A DNA stretch of 64,000 bases, from the NCBI GenBank assembly GCA_015067635.1, contig SVMA01000003.1, positions 59,892-123,891 of the forward strand. The letters are read 5' to 3'. The position numbers and the translations under genes were made by a program. Shown one piece after another: positions 7,798-16,137 of the stretch; the first letter of the stretch is position 1; the number at the start of each line of letters is the position of its first letter. Source of the DNA: Oscillospiraceae bacterium (lineage in GTDB: Bacteria > Bacillota > Clostridia > Oscillospirales > Oscillospiraceae). The notes beneath the pieces are model-generated. The model was not told the DNA's origin. It worked only from the letters and a program-made list of their open reading frames with translations, and searched no databases.

Positions 7798-9507
7798 ATG
7801 AAAAGAATCATCAAACGCCTTCCACCAATCTTTTTGGGATTGGTTGTAATATGCAGTATTGTCTGGTATCTTCTGGTCTATGACCGCGGCTTTACTCAGG
7901 ATATTTTGTTAAGCAGTGCGAGATTTTTTGAAAGTCACGGCAATCAATCGATCGCTACATGGCTATACAACCAAGCGTATTTTCAAAGCGGTAACGACAA
8001 TGATGTGATCATCGAACTGGCCAACCGGTTCAAACACTTGGGTAATTATACCCAGGCTGAGGTAACGCTTTCCAATGCCATCGCAGAAAACGGGTCAGCG
8101 GATTTATACATTGCCCTTTGTAAGACCTATGTGGAGCAGGACAAGCTTCTGGATGCGGCAAATATGCTGGAAAATGTTACAAATCCGGATATCAAAGCAC
8201 AGCTGGATGCCCTGCGTCCCAAGACTCCCGTGGCATCTCCTGCTCCCGGCTTTTATAACCAGTATATCGATGTTCAAATCCGTTCCGAATCTCCGGGAAA
8301 ATTGTATGTCAGCATGAATGGAGATTTTCCCTCTCTTGAGAATCTTCTCAATGAGGATATCACGCTGGTTGGCGGTGAAAATAAGCTTTATGCCGTGGCC
8401 GTTGGCGAAAACGGCTTGGTCAGCACTCCTGCATACTTCGGATACACCGTAGGCGGTGTTATTGAAAAGGTCACCATCTCCGATCCTGTGCTGGATTCTC
8501 TTTTCAGAAGCCAGTTAAATGTAAGCGCTGACACTCAGCTGTACACAAATGACCTTTGGAAAATCACAGCCTTGACTGTCCCCGAGGGAGTGACAGACTA
8601 TTCCGACCTGGGCCGTCTTTCTTACCTGGAAAATCTGACAATGGAAAATCATAATCCTGATAATCTGCTGTCTCTTTCTTCCCTGACCCAGCTAAAGGAA
8701 TTGGTGATTCGGAACTGTCCCCTCTCCGCCGCAGATCTGACCACGATCGGCAATTTGCCGAATCTGGAAAAGCTGACTTTGAGTGGATGCAGTCTTTCCA
8801 ACATTTCCGGACTTTCCAATGCCTCCAATCTTACCTATCTGGATTTGAGCAGGAACGCCATCCGGGATCTGACACCGCTGGCATTTATGGAAAAGCTGTC
8901 CATGCTGGACCTGAACAACAACGCCCTGACGAACCTCAGTCCGTTAAGCGCGCTGGAGAGTCTGACAGTTCTGGACGTTTCCTATAACTCCATTGTATCC
9001 ATCGCCCCCTTAGCTCCTTGTACGGCATTGACCGGTTTGGTTATCAATAACAACCAGATTACCGAGATTCCTGTTTTCGATAATCCAAGCGTTTTAACCG
9101 TTTTAACCGCATCCAACAACAGTCTGACCAATGTGGATTCCCTGTCCCGGTACACCTCATTGACTGGATTGGACCTTTCCCACAACCAAATCACGGACAT
9201 CAGCTCCTTGGCTTCGTTGGAGAAATTGACTGCCGTTGATTTCTCCTATAACAAAATCACGAAGCTTCCCAAATTTGGTTCCATGTTGGTTGTGTTGGAG
9301 GGTGCACATAATAAGATCTCTTCTGTTACACCTCTGCGCAGTCTGCCGTTACTGAATAAGGTTATCCTGGATTATAACAAGATTTCCAATATCGACGCGC
9401 TGGCCGAGTGTCCTCTTTTGACACAGGTCGATGTTTTCGGAAATCCTGTACGGGATGTATCGAAGCTAACACAATACAGCATTATTGTGAATTATGATCC
9501 AACATAA
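7798..9507 (+). CDS. Membrane-anchored TPR-like and leucine-rich-repeat protein
   Basis: The 569-residue protein starts at MKRIIKR behind GGAG; the track start lies 10 codons earlier without a ribosome site. Residues about 9-27 form one transmembrane anchor, so the rest is outside the cell. Residues 45-140 are TPR-like helical repeats. Residues 145-220 resemble the chitobiase C-terminal-like beta domain seen before repeats in surface proteins. From about 255 to 560 there are some thirteen 21-23-residue leucine-rich repeats of the internalin type (LTxLDLSxNxIxDLxPL). There is no LPXTG sorting signal. It probably binds a protein partner at the cell surface; the partner is unknown. Monocistronic between its own promoter and terminator. 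Confidence 0.85.
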   Translation: MKRIIKRLPPIFLGLVVICSIVWYLLVYDRGFTQDILLSSARFFESHGNQSIATWLYNQAYFQSGNDNDVIIELANRFKHLGNYTQAEVTLSNAIAENGSADLYIALCKTYVEQDKLLDAANMLENVTNPDIKAQLDALRPKTPVASPAPGFYNQYIDVQIRSESPGKLYVSMNGDFPSLENLLNEDITLVGGENKLYAVAVGENGLVSTPAYFGYTVGGVIEKVTISDPVLDSLFRSQLNVSADTQLYTNDLWKITALTVPEGVTDYSDLGRLSYLENLTMENHNPDNLLSLSSLTQLKELVIRNCPLSAADLTTIGNLPNLEKLTLSGCSLSNISGLSNASNLTYLDLSRNAIRDLTPLAFMEKLSMLDLNNNALTNLSPLSALESLTVLDVSYNSIVSIAPLAPCTALTGLVINNNQITEIPVFDNPSVLTVLTASNNSLTNVDSLSRYTSLTGLDLSHNQITDISSLASLEKLTAVDFSYNKITKLPKFGSMLVVLEGAHNKISSVTPLRSLPLLNKVILDYNKISNIDALAECPLLTQVDVFGNPVRDVSKLTQYSIIVNYDPT

Positions 9508-9540
9508 TGAAAACCCCGCTTCACAGCGGGGTTTTTTCTT
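9508..9540. terminator. Bidirectional terminator between the LRR gene and the feo operon
   Basis: AAAACCCCGCT/AGCGGGGTTTT with a TCAC loop. The LRR gene ends two bases before it. On the minus strand the stop codon of the small FeoB-associated gene is formed by the loop bases themselves, so the hairpin serves both convergent transcripts. Confidence 0.9.
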
Positions 9541-9664
9541 TTGATTTTGTACAGCCTGTGCATTTTGCGCAATCTCCGCAGCAGCCTTTACGTTTCCCGA
9601 AAAAGAGAACGTAAATGCCGTAGGAAGCAATCGCTGCTATTAAAATCCAATCCATTATGCCCAT
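9521..9664 (-). CDS. FeoB-associated Cys-rich membrane protein
   Basis: A 47-residue protein with one N-terminal transmembrane helix (MDWILIAAIASYGIYVLFF), a KRK stop-transfer and a cysteine-rich tail CCGDCAKCTGC. This is the form of the small FeoB-associated family (PF12669 type), thought to help ferrous iron transport; the exact role is not established. The start is the ATG of MGIMDWIL, which overlaps the last codons of feoB and has GGAGG 6 nt upstream inside feoB. The track ORF start 43 codons earlier is a read-back into feoB. It is the third gene of the feo operon. Confidence 0.88.
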   Translation of the reverse strand: MGIMDWILIAAIASYGIYVLFFGKRKGCCGDCAKCTGCTKSKEKTPL

Positions 9665-11661
9665 AGAATGCCTCCCAGCAAATAAACGATCCATGCTGCG
9701 ACCCAAGCGATTATGCACTGCATTGCTACAATGCCAAGCGTCTTCCAGCCGGAGTTCATTTCCCTGCGGATGGTTGCAACTGCCGCCACGCAAGGCGTAT
9801 ATAACAGTGTAAACGTCAGGAAGCTGCAGGCGCTGCGCAGGTCAAACAGGCTGTGAAGAGCAGTTGTCAATTCATCGGTACTGACACCAAGAAGCACACC
9901 AAAGGTGCCAACCACCGCCTCCTTGGCGGTAAAGCCGGTTACCAGCGCCGCAACCTTTTCCCATTCTCCAAAGCCCAAGGGTGCAAATACCGGCGCCACA
10001 AATTTTCCGATACTGGCAAGAATGGAATCTCCGCTGTCTCCAACCACATTAAAACGCAGATCAAAATTCTGTAAGAACCAAATCAAAATGGTAATGACAA
10101 AAATGATTCCGAATGCACGCTGGAGAAAATCTTTCGCCTTTTCCCACATCAGCAAAAGAACGCTTTTTGCTGCCGGGAATCGGTAATTTGGCAGTTCCAT
10201 TACAAACGGAATAGGCTTTCCGCGGAAAGCTGTTGACTTCATCACCAGGGCCGCCAACACACCCACCAGCATGCCGCCAAAATACAATGCGATCATTGCC
10301 AGTGCTTCATAACCCGGGAAAAACGCAGCCGCAAATACCGAATAAATGGGAATCTTTGCAGAGCAGCTCATATACGGAGTCAACACAATGGTCATCTTCC
10401 GATCCCGTTTAGACGAAAGCGTCCGCGTCGCCATAATCGCGGGCACAGAGCATCCAAAGCCGATTAGCATTGGCACGAAGCTTCGTCCGGAAAGGCCGAT
10501 CTTTCTAAGCAGCTTATCCATAACAAAGGCAACACGCGCCATATATCCGGAATCCTCCAAAATGGACAGGAAGAAAAACAGCACCACAATAACGGGCAAG
10601 AAGCTAAGGACACTGCCCACACCTGCAAAAATACCTTCGATGATCAAGCTGTGGACAATCGGATTGATGCCGTAATTGCTTAGAAGCGCATCCGCGTGCA
10701 GAGTCAATTCATCGATCGCATAAGCCAGCAAATCCGAAAGCCAGGCACCGAAAACCTCAAAGGTCAGATAAAATACCAGTGCCATAATTCCAACAAACAC
10801 AGGTAATGCCAAAATCCGATGGGTCAGGAGCTTATCGATTTTTACACTGCGCCGATGCTCCTTGCTTTCCTTTGCCTTGGCTACACACTGCTCACACAAA
10901 TCCTCGATGAAATTATAGCGCATATCAGCCAATGCCGCATTCCGATCCAATCCGGTCTCATATTCCATTTCAATGAGAGAGTGCTCCAGCAGTTCCTTCT
11001 CATTCTGGCTCAGCTGAAGCATTTGCAGAAAGTCATCGTCATCTTCCATCAGCTTGATGGCACAGAACCGACGGGAAATGCCAACATTTCTGGCATGGTC
11101 CTCAATCAAATGGCTCACTGCATGAATACATCTATGTACCGGCCCGTCAGGACAAAAGTCGATTACCTTAGGCTGCTGCTGTGTCTTAGCCGTTCTTACC
11201 AAAGTATCCACCAGTTCGGAAACTCCCTCATGCTTTACTGCGCTAATGGGCACCACAGGAACACCCAAAAGCTCTCCCATTTTCTGAACAGCAACACTGC
11301 CGCCATTACCCCGAAGCTCATCCATCATGTTCAGGGCAATTACCATAGGAACGCGCAAAGCAAGCAGCTGCAAGGTCAAATACAGATTACGCTCCAAATT
11401 GGTAGCATCCACAATATTCAAGATTGCATCCGGCTTTTGCTTCAAGATAAAATCCCGGGTGATTACCTCCTCCTCAGAATAAGGACGGATTGAGTAAATA
11501 CCCGGCAGGTCCACAACCTGATGCTCTGTTCCGCGAACAACGCCGATCTTTTGATCCACCGTAACGCCCGGAAAATTACCCACATGCTGATTGGCTCCGG
11601 TCAGAGCATTGAACAGCGTTGTTTTGCCGCAGTTTTGATTACCTGCCAATGCAAAAATCAT
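9655..11661 (-). CDS. feoB: Ferrous iron transport GTPase FeoB
   Basis: Inner-membrane Fe(II) transporter. The 668-residue protein has an N-terminal G domain with G1 GNQNCGKTT (residues 7-15), G3 DLPGIY and G4 NMMD, a helical GDI-like segment to about 270, then the polytopic membrane part with two Gate-type repeats (FGCSVPAIMATR and YTPCVAAVATIRRE). Length fits short-form FeoB. It overlaps feoA by 4 nt upstream and the small Cys-rich gene downstream. Expression is expected to follow iron through the duplicated operator ahead of feoA. Confidence 0.96.
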   Translation of the reverse strand: MIFALAGNQNCGKTTLFNALTGANQHVGNFPGVTVDQKIGVVRGTEHQVVDLPGIYSIRPYSEEEVITRDFILKQKPDAILNIVDATNLERNLYLTLQLLALRVPMVIALNMMDELRGNGGSVAVQKMGELLGVPVVPISAVKHEGVSELVDTLVRTAKTQQQPKVIDFCPDGPVHRCIHAVSHLIEDHARNVGISRRFCAIKLMEDDDDFLQMLQLSQNEKELLEHSLIEMEYETGLDRNAALADMRYNFIEDLCEQCVAKAKESKEHRRSVKIDKLLTHRILALPVFVGIMALVFYLTFEVFGAWLSDLLAYAIDELTLHADALLSNYGINPIVHSLIIEGIFAGVGSVLSFLPVIVVLFFFLSILEDSGYMARVAFVMDKLLRKIGLSGRSFVPMLIGFGCSVPAIMATRTLSSKRDRKMTIVLTPYMSCSAKIPIYSVFAAAFFPGYEALAMIALYFGGMLVGVLAALVMKSTAFRGKPIPFVMELPNYRFPAAKSVLLLMWEKAKDFLQRAFGIIFVITILIWFLQNFDLRFNVVGDSGDSILASIGKFVAPVFAPLGFGEWEKVAALVTGFTAKEAVVGTFGVLLGVSTDELTTALHSLFDLRSACSFLTFTLLYTPCVAAVATIRREMNSGWKTLGIVAMQCIIAWVAAWIVYLLGGILWA

Positions 11662-11888
11662 TTCTGCTCCTCCTTTAAGTCAATCTTCATCGCATCCTCC
11701 CGACGAATCGTCAATTCATATCCCCGAATGCGGATTTGAATTGGATCTCCCATGGGTGCAATCTTCTGTAAGGTCACCTTTGTCCCGGGAATCAACCCCA
11801 TATCCAGAAAACGCAGCCGCAGCGGTCCTTCCCCGCCTACACGGGAAATTACCCCGCCCTCACCGAGCTTTAAGTCATTTATGGTCAT
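11658..11888 (-). CDS. feoA: Ferrous iron transport protein FeoA
   Basis: A 76-residue SH3-like cytoplasmic protein that assists FeoB. The motifs RFLDMGLIPGTKV and RIRGYELTIRREDA are typical. The ATG giving MTINDLKLG is 6 nt after GGAGG; the earlier ATG two codons upstream is too close to that site, and the track start 45 nt upstream has none. It is first in feoA-feoB-Cys-rich protein, with a 4-nt overlap into feoB. Its 5' untranslated region is about 65 nt and contains a long inverted repeat. Confidence 0.93.
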   Translation of the reverse strand: MTINDLKLGEGGVISRVGGEGPLRLRFLDMGLIPGTKVTLQKIAPMGDPIQIRIRGYELTIRREDAMKIDLKEEQK

Positions 11889-11915
11889 ATTCATCCTCCA
11901 TCTATATGTGGTTGC

Positions 11916-11943
11916 TGCAAACTGCCCCAGCAAGCAGTTTGCA
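11916..11943. repeat. Inverted repeat in the feo 5' untranslated region
   Basis: TGCAAACTGC and GCAGTTTGCA, a perfect 10-bp pair around an 8-nt spacer. The distal arm is shared with operator copy 2. It could be a third half-site set for the regulator or an RNA hairpin near the 5' end of the message. Confidence 0.6.
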
Positions 11944-11955
11944 CCTGCTAACTGC
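11934..11955. promoter_or_regulatory. Candidate iron-responsive operator, copy 2 (over the start site)
   Basis: The same CAGTTAGC-N3-TGCAAACTG palindrome as copy 1, displaced 44 bp (about four helical turns) so both copies face the same side of the DNA. It overlaps the predicted transcription start. The middle bases differ (AGG against TAT), which argues for selection on the arms rather than a simple recent duplication. Confidence 0.7.
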
Positions 11956-11959
11956 CAGT

Positions 11960-11988
11960 ATTATATACTATCTTTTTCCAGTTTGCAA
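11960..11988 (-). promoter_or_regulatory. feo operon promoter
   Basis: On the minus strand TTGCAA, 17 bases, TATAAT. The -35 box lies inside one copy of a palindromic operator, and the expected start site (about 11953) lies inside a second copy. Confidence 0.85.
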
Positions 11989-11999
11989 TAGCTAACTGG
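11978..11999. promoter_or_regulatory. Candidate iron-responsive operator, copy 1 (over the -35 box)
   Basis: Minus strand CAGTTAGC-N3-TGCAAACTG, a 22-bp near-perfect palindrome including the outer C/G pair, with one asymmetric position. It covers the -35 hexamer of the feo promoter, and the outer arms extend to a perfect 10-bp inverted repeat (11974-11983 with 11994-12003). The position implies repression by a dimeric metal regulator (Fur or DtxR family); the regulator itself is not in this window. Confidence 0.7.
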
Positions 12000-12054
12000 A
12001 AAATTTTTTAAAAATTTTTACAGCTTTTTCCATCCCAACAATCTAAAACATTTG

Positions 12055-12092
12055 TATAAAAACAACCGGCTGTGCTACCACAGCCGGTTCAT
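12055..12092 (-). terminator. Terminator of the yifB-thiI-pncC run
   Basis: AACCGGCTGTG/CACAGCCGGTT, 11-bp stem with CTAC loop, followed on the minus strand by GTTTTTAT. It begins a few bases past the pncC stop codon. Confidence 0.88.
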
Positions 12093-12094
12093 AA

Positions 12095-12556
12095 TCAACA
12101 GTTCTCCAAAATAAGCTCCAATGCTGCATTTACGGATTGAATCCGAACAAAGTCCCGATCCCCTTCAAACAAAAAACGGCGGGAAATGCAGATTTTTTCA
12201 TCCGCATATGCGATATACACCGTTCCCACAGGGTTTCCGTACTCATCCCCTGCCGGACCTGCCAATCCGGTTACCGATACCGCGACATCTGCATACAGCA
12301 TCTTTCTCGCGCCAACAGCCATCGCTTCCGCAACTGGTGCTGAAACCGCACCGTACTGCTCCAGAATTTCCGCGCTTACATGCAAAAGCTCCTGCTTGAC
12401 TTCATTACAATAGCTGACGATACCACCCTTATACACACGGGATGCACCGGCAACCGCTGTCAATGCAGCTCCCACTGCCCCACCTGTACAGCTTTCTGCC
12501 GTAGCAAGGGTTTTACCTTGCAGACGCTCTATAATCTCAAATGCGGGGCTCATCAT
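12095..12556 (-). CDS. pncC: Nicotinamide-nucleotide amidohydrolase (CinA C-terminal domain)
   Basis: Deamidates nicotinamide mononucleotide to nicotinate mononucleotide in pyridine-nucleotide salvage. The 153-residue protein is the stand-alone CinA C-terminal domain. It has TAESCTGGAVGAALTAV near the N-terminus with the catalytic Ser, KGGIVSYCNEVKQELL, and SVTGLAGPAGDEYGNPVGTVYIA. There is no CinA N-terminal (MoeA-like) domain. AGGTGA precedes a double ATG, so the start may be one codon later. It overlaps the 3' end of thiI by 20 nt, indicating one operon. Confidence 0.9.
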   Translation of the reverse strand: MMSPAFEIIERLQGKTLATAESCTGGAVGAALTAVAGASRVYKGGIVSYCNEVKQELLHVSAEILEQYGAVSAPVAEAMAVGARKMLYADVAVSVTGLAGPAGDEYGNPVGTVYIAYADEKICISRRFLFEGDRDFVRIQSVNAALELILENC

Positions 12557-13727
12557 GATACTTCACCTGAATACGTTCCACGGTTTCCACAGCCTTGTCG
12601 ATCATCGCCTGCCGATCCAGCTTTGCTTCTGCGTGAATCAGCTGACCGATGGTAGGCTTGGTTTTGGGATGCTTGGGTGTAAATACGGTACAGCAATCCT
12701 CATAAGGCAAAATTGAGGTTTCAAAGGCGCCGATCTTGCGGGATATCGTAACAATTTCCTCCTTGTCCATACCCACCAAGGGCATAAACACAGGAATGTC
12801 CACGACTGCGCCGGTCACGGTCATCGCTTCCATGGTCTGACTTGCTACCTGGCCCAGATTCTCACCGGTAATCAGGGCACCGCATCCGTCATGTTTTGCA
12901 AGACGCTGGGCGATCTCCATCATGAAGCGGCGCATGATCAGGGTGAAATATTCTTCGGGGCAGTTGTCCCGAATTGCCTCCTGTATCTCTGTAAAGGAAA
13001 CGATATTCACGGTCATACGACCGGAATATTTTGTCACCAAACGAGCCAATTCCAATACCTTGTCCTTAGCCAGCTGGGATGTATAAGGATAGGAAAAGAA
13101 ATGGACACATTCAATTTCCACACCGCGCTTGGCAATCATATAGGCCGCGACAGGAGAGTCAATACCTCCGGAAAGCAGACACATGGCTCGTCCGCCCACA
13201 CCGGTGGGCAGACCGCCGGCGCCGGGCTCTGCCGGACCGTGGACATATGCCGCCAGATCCCGCACCTCCACATAAACCGTATACTCCGGCTTGCGCACAT
13301 CCACCTTTACCGAAGGATGCGCCTCTGCCAATCTGCCGCCAATTTCCTGAGAAATCTGAATGGAATTCAGCGGGAATTGCTTATCAGACCGTTTGGACTC
13401 CACCTTAAAGGATCTTGCACAGTCCAGATCCTCTCCCAAATACTCCTCAATGGCATTGTAAATCGCATCCACATTCTTTTCACAGGGACGGCAACGGCAC
13501 AGACTGACCACACCGAAAATAGAATGACAGGCTTCCCAAGCCCCGTCCACGTCTGCATTTTCATCTTCCGGCACCACGTAGACCGTGGACTGCATAATGT
13601 ATACATCAAAGTTTCCGTAGTGCTTCATGCGACGGCGGACATTTTGCCGCAGCTTATTCTCAAACTGGCGCTTATTTGCACCCTTGAGTACAATTTCGCC
13701 CAATTTCATCAAAAAAATTTCGTTCAT
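12537..13727 (-). CDS. thiI: tRNA 4-thiouridine synthase ThiI
   Basis: Puts sulfur on U8 of tRNA and in some bacteria contributes sulfur to thiamine thiazole. The 396-residue protein has an N-terminal ferredoxin-like/THUMP region (about 1-165) and a PP-loop ATPase domain with SGGIDSPVA near residue 185. It lacks the C-terminal rhodanese domain of the E. coli protein, as is usual in Firmicutes, so sulfur must come from a partner cysteine desulfurase not seen here. It sits between yifB (15 nt gap) and pncC (overlap). Confidence 0.94.
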   Translation of the reverse strand: MNEIFLMKLGEIVLKGANKRQFENKLRQNVRRRMKHYGNFDVYIMQSTVYVVPEDENADVDGAWEACHSIFGVVSLCRCRPCEKNVDAIYNAIEEYLGEDLDCARSFKVESKRSDKQFPLNSIQISQEIGGRLAEAHPSVKVDVRKPEYTVYVEVRDLAAYVHGPAEPGAGGLPTGVGGRAMCLLSGGIDSPVAAYMIAKRGVEIECVHFFSYPYTSQLAKDKVLELARLVTKYSGRMTVNIVSFTEIQEAIRDNCPEEYFTLIMRRFMMEIAQRLAKHDGCGALITGENLGQVASQTMEAMTVTGAVVDIPVFMPLVGMDKEEIVTISRKIGAFETSILPYEDCCTVFTPKHPKTKPTIGQLIHAEAKLDRQAMIDKAVETVERIQVKYHDEPRI

Positions 13728-13742
13728 CGCGTATTTCCTTCC

Positions 13743-15260
13743 TTATCGGTTTCCTAAGTTAACCGCCCTGTACTGAATTGCCTCGGCAATGTGCTGGGGC
13801 TGGATTTTCTCACTGTCATCCAGATCCGCAACTGTGCGGGCGACCTTTAATATTCGGTCATAGCTGCGGGCAGTCAGACCCATGGCATCAAAGGCCTGCT
13901 TCATCAGGCTCTCCCCTGCCTCGTCAAGCTGGCAGAAGCTGCGCATTTCATCCGGACCCATACGGGCATTGCACATTGTTGTGTTTTCACCGAAACGCTG
14001 ATGCTGCCGCTGACGTGCCGCATCTACACGCTTCTTGATTTCCCCGGAGGGCTCTGCCTCTGCTCTTGCACGCAGATCTTCAAAATGCACCGCAGGAACC
14101 TCTACTACAATATCGATTCTGTCCAAAAGCGGTCCGGAAATACGGCCGCGGTAATTTTCCACAGCCATTTCCGAGCAGGTGCATCGACCGGATACATCTC
14201 CGTACCAACCGCATTTACAGGGATTCATTGCGCACACCAGCATAAATTCTGCGGGATACGTCACCGCACCGGACACACGGGAAATGGTCACAGCCCCATC
14301 CTCCAGCGGCTGACGCATCATATCCAAAGTGTCCTTGCGGAATTCCGGCAGCTCATCCAGAAACAGAACGCCCTTATGCGCCATCGATATCTCGCCCGGC
14401 TTTGGGTTTGTACCGCCACCGGCAAGTCCCGCATTGGAAATGGTATGGTGCGGTGACCGGAAGGGTCGATGGGAAACCAAGGGTCTCTTTGCTGTCAGCA
14501 TCCCCATGACAGAATAGATCTGGCTGACCTCCAAGGCCTCATCCCAGGTCATATCCGGTAAAATAGACGGAAGCCGCTTGGAAAGCATACTCTTGCCGGA
14601 GCCAGGCGGGCCAATCAGCAGCACATTATGAGAGCCGGCTGCCGCCACCTCCAACGCCCGTTTCACATTTTCCTGTCCTAATACATCCTTAAAATCCAGA
14701 CCGACAACACTTTCCTGCTTCGGCTCCCAAAGAGGCTCAGCCTGCAGAACGGTTTCTCCGTTCAGACCTGCCGCCAAATCCCGCAGATGCTTGATGCCGT
14801 ATACCTCAGGACCACGGGCAAGGGTTGCCTCAGCCGCATTTTCTGCGGGAACAAACAATGCCTTAACGCCAGCCTTTTTCGCGGCCAGAGCCATGGGCAG
14901 GACACCGGAAATGGGACGGAGCTGTCCATCCAGGCTCACCTCACCCAGAAAAGCGCTGGTGGATTTGGGACGGCGAATACTCCCGGCTGCGCAGAGAATA
15001 CTCAGCAGGATCGGCAGATCATAATGCGTACCTGCTTTTTTCAGGTTCGCAGGAGCCAAATTGACCGTGATCCGACTGGCCGGAAAGGTCAGTCCTGAAT
15101 TTTTTGCCGCGGCACGGACCCGTTCCCTTGCCTCTTTCACCGCGGCATCCGGCAAGCCAACGATGTCAAAACCGGGTAAACCGTTGGAAATATAGCATTC
15201 TGCCACAACCTCTGTACCCCGGATGCCGGTAATTCCCAAGGTTCGGATACTGCAAATCAT
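13743..15260 (-). CDS. yifB: Mg-chelatase-like AAA ATPase, YifB/ComM family
   Basis: The 505-residue protein has an N-terminal Lon-protease-like domain (GLPGFDIVGLPDAAVKEARERV), the AAA core with Walker A GPPGSGKS near residue 215 and Walker B LFLDELPEF, and the Mg-chelatase C-terminal domain. In proteobacteria ComM is a branch-migration helicase in natural transformation; whether this applies in Clostridia is not settled. The start is the ATG 6 nt after AAGGA; the GTG one codon upstream is the track start. First gene of the yifB-thiI-pncC run. Confidence 0.92.
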   Translation of the reverse strand: MICSIRTLGITGIRGTEVVAECYISNGLPGFDIVGLPDAAVKEARERVRAAAKNSGLTFPASRITVNLAPANLKKAGTHYDLPILLSILCAAGSIRRPKSTSAFLGEVSLDGQLRPISGVLPMALAAKKAGVKALFVPAENAAEATLARGPEVYGIKHLRDLAAGLNGETVLQAEPLWEPKQESVVGLDFKDVLGQENVKRALEVAAAGSHNVLLIGPPGSGKSMLSKRLPSILPDMTWDEALEVSQIYSVMGMLTAKRPLVSHRPFRSPHHTISNAGLAGGGTNPKPGEISMAHKGVLFLDELPEFRKDTLDMMRQPLEDGAVTISRVSGAVTYPAEFMLVCAMNPCKCGWYGDVSGRCTCSEMAVENYRGRISGPLLDRIDIVVEVPAVHFEDLRARAEAEPSGEIKKRVDAARQRQHQRFGENTTMCNARMGPDEMRSFCQLDEAGESLMKQAFDAMGLTARSYDRILKVARTVADLDDSEKIQPQHIAEAIQYRAVNLGNR

Positions 15261-15474
15261 CACAAGTCCTTCTTTCTCTCAATTTAGGACATTGTACCGC
15301 ATTTTCACCAAAAAGACAAGTAGTATTATCCTTTCCTTGCAAATGCTCCTTCTCGCTCCATCCTAACAAATTTTACATTTTGTTAAAAGATATTATGTGT
15401 TCTCCCTTTTCAGAAATCTCCTTTTGCTGTATAGCATATATACCACGCAAAATTAAAAAGATAGGAGCTGTTAT

Positions 15475-15996
15475 ATGAAACCTCTGGGATTATTGATATG
15501 CTGTTTGACTTTGGTTTTGCTTTTGCCTTTTCTTTTCGGTTGTACTCCATCAGATTCCGTGGATAGCGTAAACATCACCCTCAACGGAGTATGGATGACA
15601 CATTCCGGTGAAATTATCGGTGAAGATGAATTATCAATCCGGGGAGAGCTCCCCAATAACCTTCCAAGCGGAGAAAATCGTACATGCACTCTTGATTTGG
15701 TATGGTTAAAGGATTTAGAGAACCTGAACAGTGATTTGGACCAGAGATGTGTTTTTTCTCCTTCAGAGGCATGGAATCTTCCTTACTGTGTTATCTGTTC
15801 CGAGCTATATTACGACGCTGATGCAAATTCTGCAGAAACAGGATATCTTTTGTTTTTCCCGAAGGAAGGGATGGCGTGTTATGCAAAAGACAACTTTGAG
15901 CTTTTCTTTGTCGCATCCACCGATACCAGTGCAGATTCTCAGCATCTGTTACAATATTATAGCGATATTCTTTATACAATTTATGACATTGACTGA
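15475..15996 (+). CDS. Predicted lipoprotein of unknown function
   Basis: A 173-residue protein with a type II signal peptide: positive start (MK), hydrophobic stretch of about 18 residues and lipobox LFGC with Cys23. The mature part is acidic and beta-rich with several cysteines, and I do not recognise the family. AGGAG precedes the ATG by 7 nt. The codons are more AT-rich than those of nifJ next to it. The upstream gap of about 215 bases (15261-15474) shows no gene and no clear consensus promoter. A strong terminator follows. Confidence 0.8.
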   Translation: MKPLGLLICCLTLVLLLPFLFGCTPSDSVDSVNITLNGVWMTHSGEIIGEDELSIRGELPNNLPSGENRTCTLDLVWLKDLENLNSDLDQRCVFSPSEAWNLPYCVICSELYYDADANSAETGYLLFFPKEGMACYAKDNFELFFVASTDTSADSQHLLQYYSDILYTIYDID

Positions 15997-15999
15997 ACA

Positions 16000-16031
16000 T
16001 CGCCCGCTGTCACACGGCAGCGGGCATTTTT
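16000..16031 (+). terminator. Terminator of the lipoprotein gene
   Basis: GCCCGCTG/CAGCGGGC around TCACACGG-type loop bases, followed by ATTTTTATA. It starts six bases after the stop codon. Confidence 0.88.
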
Positions 16032-16066
16032 ATACACCTTTTTCGCAAAAGAACGGGGAATATGAC

Positions 16067-16095
16067 TTTACAAATCGAATAGAAAGTGTTATGAT
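16067..16095 (+). promoter_or_regulatory. nifJ promoter
   Basis: TTTACA, 17 bases, TATGAT, 43 nt upstream of the TTG start codon. Each box has one mismatch to consensus. Confidence 0.7.
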
Positions 16096-16137
16096 ATGTG
16101 GGTAAAAATTTGAATACTATTTAGGAGGTATTTCATT

